Shown here: positions 5,960-12,800 of the stretch, piece after piece
Layout of the letters: each line of letters starts with the position of its first letter
Numbering within the stretch: position 1 is the stretch's first letter
Source of the DNA: Acholeplasmatales bacterium
Lineage (GTDB): Bacteria; Bacillota_I; Bacilli_A; Acholeplasmatales; Anaeroplasmataceae
Assembly: GCA_017388605.1 (NCBI GenBank)
Contig: JAFPIE010000018.1
Location: 1 to 14,187, forward strand
Reading direction: 5' to 3'
DNA: 14,187 nt
Program-made: the position numbers and the translations under genes
Notes under the pieces: generated by a model
Databases searched by the model: none
Told to the model about the DNA's origin: nothing
The model's input: the letters and a program-made list of their open reading frames with translations, nothing else

Positions 5960-7951
5960 ATGGATATCGATTGGAATTTAAAGTTTATAAAAGAAAAATG
6001 CTATTCCTTGGATAATGATCGCTTTAAAAAGAAATCCTTTGTTTATGCACCATTTCCAGAAATAGATAAGCATGGATTTCAGGATGGTGAAATAAGAGAA
6101 ATCATTTTAGGAGATATATTATCTCGCTTTTTAAGAATGGAAAATGAAAATGTATTATACCCTGTAGGCTTTAATAGTATTACCCTAAAATCCTTCTTAG
6201 AAAGTAAAAAGCTATATAAGGTATTAGATCATACCATGGAGGATATCTTTTATAACCAAATGAGTAATTTGGGTATAGGTATTTCAAATGAAAAATGTAT
6301 TTCTATGAGAGGAGAGGAATATATAGGTATTTTACAAAATGCTTTTATCGAGCTTTATGAAAGAGGCTATATAAAATATAAAATATATAATCCATCCTAT
6401 GAAAGAAATAATGAGCTTTATGAAGCTATAGATGAGGCAAGTATGCCTAAGGCAGGATCTAAATGCTTCATCTTAGATATTGATGGATTAATTCCTCAAA
6501 TCGCATCCGATATAGAAAAGCTTTCGATTGAAGAGAAATACAAAAATGAGCTTATAGGAAAGCTTTCTCCTGTATCCTTACTTAAGGTGGATTTCTTTTT
6601 AAGTAATGGTAAGGCATTAGAAATAGAAATGGAAAATCCAGAATATATGGGTGGAATATCCTATATATTCTTAAATCCAAATTTCATGGATATAGATCCC
6701 TATATTTCCTTAGATGAAAAGGAAAGTGTATATGAATTTATTCATAGTGATACTACTCTATATGCCTATAGTGGACTTTCTGCAAAAAATCCACTAACGG
6801 GAAGGGATATTCCTGTATTCATATCCAAAATGTATCATGAAAGAATATATTTAGGAATTCCATCCATCGATAGTGAGGATGCCCTATTCGTATTAAATGA
6901 GGGCTTTGATTCTATTGATATTATAGCCTCTGATGGTACTCTAATGAATTCAGATTTATTAGATGGTTATGAAAGGTATGAGGCAAGAGAAAAAATCATA
7001 GAAGCCTTCACAGAATCCTTAATAGGTACAGTATCCCATGAATATAAAAATCATGAGATTGTATTATCTAGCCTAGATCCCTTTGGTGCATTATTTCCAT
7101 TTTTGGAAGAAGAAAATAAAATAAATTCCTTAAAGGAATATCTTCCTTATTTATTCTCTAGCCAATTTCGACCTGTATTATCTATTGATGTATTGGTATC
7201 TGGTAGTCCTATTTCAGGTACAATGTCTAGCTTTATAAAGGAAGGCTTATGCCCATTATTATCCTTAATCTATGATGATATAGGCTCTATTGAATCCTTA
7301 TTCTCTTTAGATACAAAGGAATTATATGAATCCTTTTTACCAATAAAAAAGGCATATATTCCTAAGGATAAGATTATAGAAAGCCTATTAATGCCTATCA
7401 TATTCTATAACATCATAAAAAAAGAGGTAAGCTACGCATTACCTGATTTATTCCAAAATGTATCTATTGTTTCTGGATGTATGGATATTCACCATAGCCT
7501 AATAAGAAGTAGCAATCATAATTTAATGGATATGGATAAATATATTCATAAATTTGGCTGTGATGCCATAAGATTTTTAGTTTCATCCTCTAAGAATAAT
7601 GAAGAATTACTTTATGATACCTATTATCTAGAGGATTTAAAAAGCTATCTTATGGATGTGAAAAGATGTCTTATGGGAGCTAAGGAAGTAGATTCCTTAA
7701 GCTTAGATTATTATTTCCATAAGCTATCGGATATGACTAAGGAAGCCTTAGATAAGGGGGATATATATTCCTATTTAGAGATTTTAAAAGCCTTTAATAA
7801 GAATATATTATTTAAAGAGAATATATCCAAGAATCAAGCATTTACCTATATTCGTATTATTTATCCATTATTCCCATGCCTTGCAGAAGAGGTATATATG
7901 GAATTATTTAATGGTAAATATTCTATATTAAATGAGGGATGGCCATCATAG
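5960..7951 (+). CDS. Degenerate leucyl-tRNA synthetase paralogue (pseudo-enzyme)
   Basis: A 663-residue protein whose segments follow class I LeuRS in order. APFPEIDKHGFQDGEIR (30-46) then DILSRFLRMENENVLYPVGF (52-71) match the HIGH region, but the HxGH signature is gone. ISYIFLNPNF (233-242), SGLSAKNPLTGRDIPVFIS (271-289) and IPSIDSEDALFV (300-311) match the CP1 editing domain; two Asp of its HDxRD motif remain (304, 307), while the Thr-rich TTRPDT peptide is replaced by EMENPEY. LDGYERYEAREKIIEAF (334-350) matches the LDGL..EEA segment. At the KMSKS position stands LIRSSNHN (514-521), then YIHKFGCDAIRFLV (528-541). FPCLAEEVYMELF and WPS (638-663) match the end of the anticodon domain; the usual LeuRS C-terminal tRNA-binding domain is absent (LeuRS is about 800 residues). 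ATP binding and aminoacylation are therefore unlikely. The start has a near-perfect AAGGAGGTGG ribosome site at 5943-5952. A role is unknown; regulation, tRNA or leucine binding are only possibilities. Confidence 0.82.
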   Translation: MDIDWNLKFIKEKCYSLDNDRFKKKSFVYAPFPEIDKHGFQDGEIREIILGDILSRFLRMENENVLYPVGFNSITLKSFLESKKLYKVLDHTMEDIFYNQMSNLGIGISNEKCISMRGEEYIGILQNAFIELYERGYIKYKIYNPSYERNNELYEAIDEASMPKAGSKCFILDIDGLIPQIASDIEKLSIEEKYKNELIGKLSPVSLLKVDFFLSNGKALEIEMENPEYMGGISYIFLNPNFMDIDPYISLDEKESVYEFIHSDTTLYAYSGLSAKNPLTGRDIPVFISKMYHERIYLGIPSIDSEDALFVLNEGFDSIDIIASDGTLMNSDLLDGYERYEAREKIIEAFTESLIGTVSHEYKNHEIVLSSLDPFGALFPFLEEENKINSLKEYLPYLFSSQFRPVLSIDVLVSGSPISGTMSSFIKEGLCPLLSLIYDDIGSIESLFSLDTKELYESFLPIKKAYIPKDKIIESLLMPIIFYNIIKKEVSYALPDLFQNVSIVSGCMDIHHSLIRSSNHNLMDMDKYIHKFGCDAIRFLVSSSKNNEELLYDTYYLEDLKSYLMDVKRCLMGAKEVDSLSLDYYFHKLSDMTKEALDKGDIYSYLEILKAFNKNILFKENISKNQAFTYIRIIYPLFPCLAEEVYMELFNGKYSILNEGWPS

Positions 7952-7967
7952 CTATCCCTCATATTTT
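7933..7967. terminator. Bidirectional terminator shared by convergent genes
   Basis: TGAGGGATGGC (7933-7943) and GCTATCCCTCA (7951-7961) form an 11-bp stem with one G-T pair and the loop CATCATA. T-rich sequence follows on both strands (TATTTTAT on plus, TTTAATATA on minus). It contains the stop codons of both converging genes. Confidence 0.75.
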
Positions 7968-8884
7968 ATGCCTTGGTATAATTTATTATTTCTTAATTTC
8001 TTATCGATTTCATTCATGACCACCATCTTTTTCATGGTCCATTTTGGTTCAATTAAATCAGAATAAACACCATCAGCCGCAAGCCTATGAATGATGATAT
8101 CATCCCTTAATAGACAGATTTGATCGACTACGATATCAACATATTCTTCTAGGGTTAATACCTTAAATGGTTTTTCCTTATACATAGATCCAAGCTTCGT
8201 GTGCTCTAAGATTAATAAAGAATGGAATTTAATTCCTTGAATGTCTAAGGTATTAATGAATTTGATGGTTTTTAGCATATCTTCCTTAGATTCATTCGGA
8301 AGTCCATTGATGATATGTAATACAACATCAATATTTTCATGTCTAAGTAAATTTATAGCAGAAATGAATTCATCATTGGTTTCCATTTGGTTGATGAACT
8401 TTTTTGTTTCATCATTCGCACTTTGAAGCCCAAGCTCTACGGTGATTTTTTTCGTTTTATTTAGCTTACCTAGGTAGGATGCAATATCTTCACTTATGCA
8501 GTCTGCCCTAGTTGCAATGTCAAGTCCTATGATATCGGAATCTATATTTAAAACTTTTTCGTATATTTCCTTTAAATGTTGGATGTCTCCATAGGTATTG
8601 GAATTGGCCTGAAGATAGGCTATATATTTGGCATTGGGCCATTTTTTAGAAATTATCTCTTTAACCTCTATAAATTGCTTATCTAGCGGCAATTCCTTAT
8701 TGCCTGCAAAATCTCCACTACCTAGCTTAGAGCAGTATATACATCCACCATACCCCTTTTTACCATCCTTGTTTGGGCAGGTAAAATTAGCATTTAGAGA
8801 TATTTTAGCTATTTTATGTCCATAAGTCTTCCTATAATACTCGTTGAGTGTATTATAGGGCTTATCCTTCGTAAAGTAATTCAT
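7952..8884 (-). CDS. ytqA: YtqA/MnmL-type radical SAM protein (TIGR01212 family)
   Basis: A 310-residue radical SAM enzyme of the YtqA/YhcC family. The N-terminus KPYNTLNEYYRKTYGHKIAK is typical, then NFTCPNKDGKKGYGGCIYCS gives the 4Fe-4S cysteines Cys36, Cys48 and Cys51 (spacing C-x11-C-x2-C). GSGDFAGN at 55-62 is another family mark. B. subtilis YtqA has been reported as MnmL, acting in tRNA wobble-uridine (mnm5s2U34) modification; assigning that role here is by homology. The start is set at 8884 because a GAGG lies 8 bases upstream and because an ATG at 8902 falls between the -10 box and the expected transcription start. Its stop directly abuts the stop of the convergent LeuRS-like gene. 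The usual partner ytqB/mnmM is not in the window. Confidence 0.9.
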   Translation of the reverse strand: MNYFTKDKPYNTLNEYYRKTYGHKIAKISLNANFTCPNKDGKKGYGGCIYCSKLGSGDFAGNKELPLDKQFIEVKEIISKKWPNAKYIAYLQANSNTYGDIQHLKEIYEKVLNIDSDIIGLDIATRADCISEDIASYLGKLNKTKKITVELGLQSANDETKKFINQMETNDEFISAINLLRHENIDVVLHIINGLPNESKEDMLKTIKFINTLDIQGIKFHSLLILEHTKLGSMYKEKPFKVLTLEEYVDIVVDQICLLRDDIIIHRLAADGVYSDLIEPKWTMKKMVVMNEIDKKLRNNKLYQGIKYEG

Positions 8885-8903
8885 AATATCAACCTCAAGC
8901 ATA

Positions 8904-8932
8904 ATTATATTTTAAAGTTTTTATGAATGAAA
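8904..8932 (-). promoter_or_regulatory. Promoter of the radical SAM gene
   Basis: A perfect minus-strand TATAAT occupies 8909-8904. At 17 bases spacing the -35 position (8932-8927) reads TTTCAT, a poor match. Transcription would start near 8897, leaving a very short leader before ATG 8884. Confidence 0.55.
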
Positions 8933-8949
8933 GTGAAAAGTTAAAGATA

Positions 8950-8967
8950 TTTTATAGTACTATAAAA
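8950..8967. promoter_or_regulatory. 18-bp perfect palindrome, probable operator
   Basis: TTTTATAGTACTATAAAA is a perfect 18-bp palindrome centred on GTAC. It lies between two divergent promoters and covers the -35 position (8961-8966) of the plus-strand promoter. The binding protein is unknown. Confidence 0.5.
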
Positions 8968-8980
8968 ATAATTGTTTTTT

Positions 8981-8989
8981 TGGTATAAT
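8981..8989 (+). promoter_or_regulatory. Extended -10 promoter for the membrane protein-polC operon
   Basis: TATAAT at 8984-8989 is preceded by TG at 8981-8982, an extended -10 element. The -35 position (8961-8966) reads TATAAA and is weak; it is part of an 18-bp palindrome. The transcript would start near 8996 and reach the GGAGG at 9009-9013. Confidence 0.6.
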
Positions 8990-9022
8990 GGGCTTGCGTT
9001 TAAAAAAAGGAGGAAAGCTATT

Positions 9023-9814
9023 ATGTATAGAAAACTTAAGAATATAATATCTCATCCATCCTTTTTAGGTATGTATTTTATGGACCACCTACATTCTATC
9101 TTTGGATGGTTCATATCCTTCCTTATTCTTACTACCCTATTATTAGCCTTAGTTGATATGGGTAAGGTAAGTATTGGGAAGAATCAAGCTACAAGAATTA
9201 GCGATTCCTTAATCTATAGTGGAAAGATTAATGATGCAAGCTATGATAACGATAAGCTTTTAGGCTCGCACCAAAAAATAGAGATGGAATATGCACTTAT
9301 ATCCTTCAATGATAATGCCTATATGAACAATACATTATATGATGGTATTGTTTTGGTATTCGGAATGGAAAATGCGAATATGTATTATGGTAATATCCAT
9401 TTAGGTAAGGTTGATTATAAGGATTTATCCATTTCTAATTTTTCCTTAGAGGAAATTAGAAATGGTAATATTTTAATGAGACAAAGCTTTGAATCATTGG
9501 TTTTTAAGAGTATAGAAGCAGGAGAGGCTAATTATAGAGCTGTATGCTTTTTTTCTGATTTTGTTAATATTTTAATTTATTATTTGATTTCGCTTGTTGG
9601 ATGCTATTTCCTAGCATTTTTAGTGAACCCTAAAATTGAAAGAAGATTCCGTATTAAGCTAGTTGTTTATGATACCCTAATCTATTTTGTCTTTTTATGG
9701 TTTGATATGGCATTTAGTGCCTTTTGGTTATTATATGTAGGTATGGCATTTACCTTAATTTATACAATATTTACATTTACGCATATTCGTGCAGTAAGGG
9801 TAGGAAGGAGATAA
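9023..9814 (+). CDS. Membrane protein of unknown function (DUF1189-like topology)
   Basis: A 263-residue protein. One membrane helix lies near the N-terminus (about 25-44), followed by a polar, probably extracytoplasmic domain (about 45-176). About three further helices follow (roughly 177-201, 211-228, 232-253), and the tail is basic (RAVRVGRR). This layout recalls the DUF1189 family of Bacillota, but I cannot confirm homology from motifs. ATG 9023 is chosen because GGAGG at 9009-9013 precedes it; the frame upstream to 8972 contains the -10 box. It is followed after only 2 bases by polC, so the two are surely co-transcribed, an unusual neighbour for polC, which often follows rseP/proS. Confidence 0.75.
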   Translation: MYRKLKNIISHPSFLGMYFMDHLHSIFGWFISFLILTTLLLALVDMGKVSIGKNQATRISDSLIYSGKINDASYDNDKLLGSHQKIEMEYALISFNDNAYMNNTLYDGIVLVFGMENANMYYGNIHLGKVDYKDLSISNFSLEEIRNGNILMRQSFESLVFKSIEAGEANYRAVCFFSDFVNILIYYLISLVGCYFLAFLVNPKIERRFRIKLVVYDTLIYFVFLWFDMAFSAFWLLYVGMAFTLIYTIFTFTHIRAVRVGRR

Positions 9815-9816
9815 AA

Positions 9817-12800
9817 ATGACAATTATTGATGCAATAAAGGAAAAGAATATCTTAAATAGTGATAATGATATCCGAATTGATGAAGCAGTATTAAAAAAG
9901 AATTCTAAAGAATTAAATATTTCCTTCGTATTAACCTATGCAATTGATTATGATACCTATATGAGCTTAAAGAAAATCGTAGAGGATATTTTTCAACCCT
10001 TAGGATTATCTTTAGATTTTTCCTTTGGCTATGAGGATGAAACCCTAACAGAGGATGAGCTAAAGGGCTATTTAGCTCATATATTAGAGGAATTATATAA
10101 GAAGGCTTCGAATTTCAAAAGCCTACAATTATCTGATTCTATAGTTACAGGAAATGAAATTGAATTCTCTGTTGCCTATGATGCCTTAGGTGTTGAGGAA
10201 TTATGTCCTGTTGTTGGAGAAGGCTTTGCGGAATATGGCCTTAATGTTAAGGTTTCTGCAAAGAAGGATGAGGAAAAATCCATTCAGGCTCAAATTGAGG
10301 CCTTAGATTCAGAAATTGAAGAGACCTTGTCTAAGCAAAGACAGGAGGCTATGCAGGCAAAGAAATTTAATAAAGAGGTACAAGAACAAAAGAAATATAG
10401 AAGAACCTCTATTCCAGATAACTATACTCCAATTAAGGCTATTCCAGTTACACAAAGTGGATTACAGGAATATTTACATACCAAAGGAGAGGCTATCTTT
10501 AGAATTAAGGGATATGTATTTGCTTTAGAGGTAAAGGATTTAGCTAAATCCTCTCTTTTGACCTTGAAGATTACGGATGAAACGGATTCTATTGTTGTTT
10601 CAAAATGGTTAAGAGGAGAAAAGGAAAAGGATTTATTTTTAGGAGATAATGGCATTAAGGTAAATTCCATTTTGGATGTTACAGGTAATGCCCAATTTGA
10701 TACCTATTCCGATAGAATTACTATAAATGCAAGTAATATTCAATTACTTGGTGTACACCATATTGAAGAGGTAATGGATGATGCCCCAGTAAAGAGAGTT
10801 GAATTACATTGCCATACCAAGATGAGTAATATGGATGGTATTACTGAGGCTAAGGATTATATTGAATTAGTGAATAAATGGGGCTGGAAATCTATGGCAT
10901 TTACAGACCATAATGGATGTTATGCTATACCAGATGTAGATCATGCGATTGCAAAAATGCCAGATTTTAAGCCAATTTATGGTACAGAATTATCCTTAGT
11001 AGAGGATGATAAATATTTCATTACCTTTAATGAAAAGGATATTCCTTTAAGGGATGCAACCTATGTTGTATTCGATATTGAAACAACAGGATTATCTCAA
11101 AGCTATGATGAAATCATTGAAATTGCAGCCCACAAGGTAAGAGGAGGCACTATTGTCGATTCTTTTGAGGTATTCATTAATCCTTTAATGCATATTCCAG
11201 AAAAGATTACAGAATTAACCTCTATTACGGATGATATGGTTAAGGATGCTAAAACAATAGATATCGTATTACCTGAATTCTTAGAATTCTGTAAGGATAC
11301 CATTTTAGTTGCCCACAATGCAAAATTCGATGTGGGTATGATTTATAGAGATATGAAGAGGCTTGGGCTTGAGGCTATTGATTTCCCTGTAATCGATTCT
11401 TTGAATCTATTCCGTGTAGGATATCATGATGAGGTTAAGGCCTTCGGTTTAAAGTTCATGTGTAAATACTTTAAGGTAAAGCAAGAGCATCACCATAGAG
11501 CAACCGATGATACGAGAGTTACTGCATTATGCTTCATTCAAATGCTTCAGGATTTATATAATAAAAAGATTGAAAACTATAAGGATATAAATTCTACTAT
11601 TGATCCTGATGTACATTTTAGATATGTCATTCCATATCATATTGTCATCATCGCAAAAACTCCAGAGGGCTATAAGAATATGTTTAAGATCCTATCGGAT
11701 GCGATGACAAATCACATGTGGGAAAATGAGGCTAGAGTATTAAAGAGCGTTATCGATAGCCATAGAGAGGGTATTTTATTATCGAGTGGATGTGCAAATG
11801 GTAAGGTATTCGAAATGGCTTTAAATCGAAGTGAAGAGGAATTAAGGGAAGCTATTTCCTATTATGATTATATCGAGGTTCAGCCACCTTTAGCTTATAA
11901 GCAATATTATGTTGAATTCCCTGAGCCTGAGGCAAGAATTAAAGAGGTTATTCAAAAGATTATTCGTATCTCTAAGGAAATGGGTAAAACTGTAGTTGCG
12001 ACAAGCGATTGTCACTACCTAAGACCTAGATTAAAAAGATATAGAGATATCTTAATTGAGGTACCTCAAATTGGTGGTGGAGTTCACCCATTAAAAAGAG
12101 CGTTCCTAAATAATTCAACTCCTGAGATGCATCTTCGTACAACGAATGAAATGCTTGAGGAATTTGCCTTCTTGGGTAAGGATTTAGCTTACGAAATTGT
12201 TGTAACAAATACGAATTTAATTGCAGATTCCATTGAAAAATGGCCTGCCTTCCATAAGGAAATGTACGCTCCAAGGGATGATGAATTTAAGAATAATTTC
12301 TTACATATCGAATCAATTGAGGCAGAAACAAGAAGAATTGTAAATGAAACATGTAAGGAGCTATATGGTGAAAATCCACATCCAATTGTTAAAAAGAGAT
12401 TAGACCATGAGCTTCATTGTATTATTTCGAATGGATATGCATCCATTTATTATATCTGTCATTTAATGGTAAAAAAATCCCTAGAGGATGGGTATCTAGT
12501 AGGATCTAGAGGATCCGTTGGTTCAAGCTTAGTTGCGACCATGATGAATATTTCTGAAATTAATCCTCTTGCCCCTCATTATAGATGTAAGAAGTGTCAC
12601 TTCCATACATTTAAAATGAGAAAGGATGAAATCGATGAATTTGGACTAACCGATTTAGAAAAGCCATTCCAGGAGGCCTTACAAAAGGTCGATTCAGGAT
12701 ATGACCTAGATGATGCAATATGCCCTGTATGTGGTGCACCTTTATCTAAGGATGGACACGATATTCCATTTGAAACCTTCTTAGGCTTTAATGGTGATAA

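Noticed and set aside
5960..7951. Genuine, functional leucyl-tRNA synthetase
   Set aside because: HIGH and KMSKS signatures and the C-terminal domain are absent, so normal aminoacylation is not expected; it is called a paralogue.
10316..10670. Short frames on both strands inside the polC N-terminal region
   Set aside because: They lie within the continuous polC frame, are low-complexity shadows and have no start signals.
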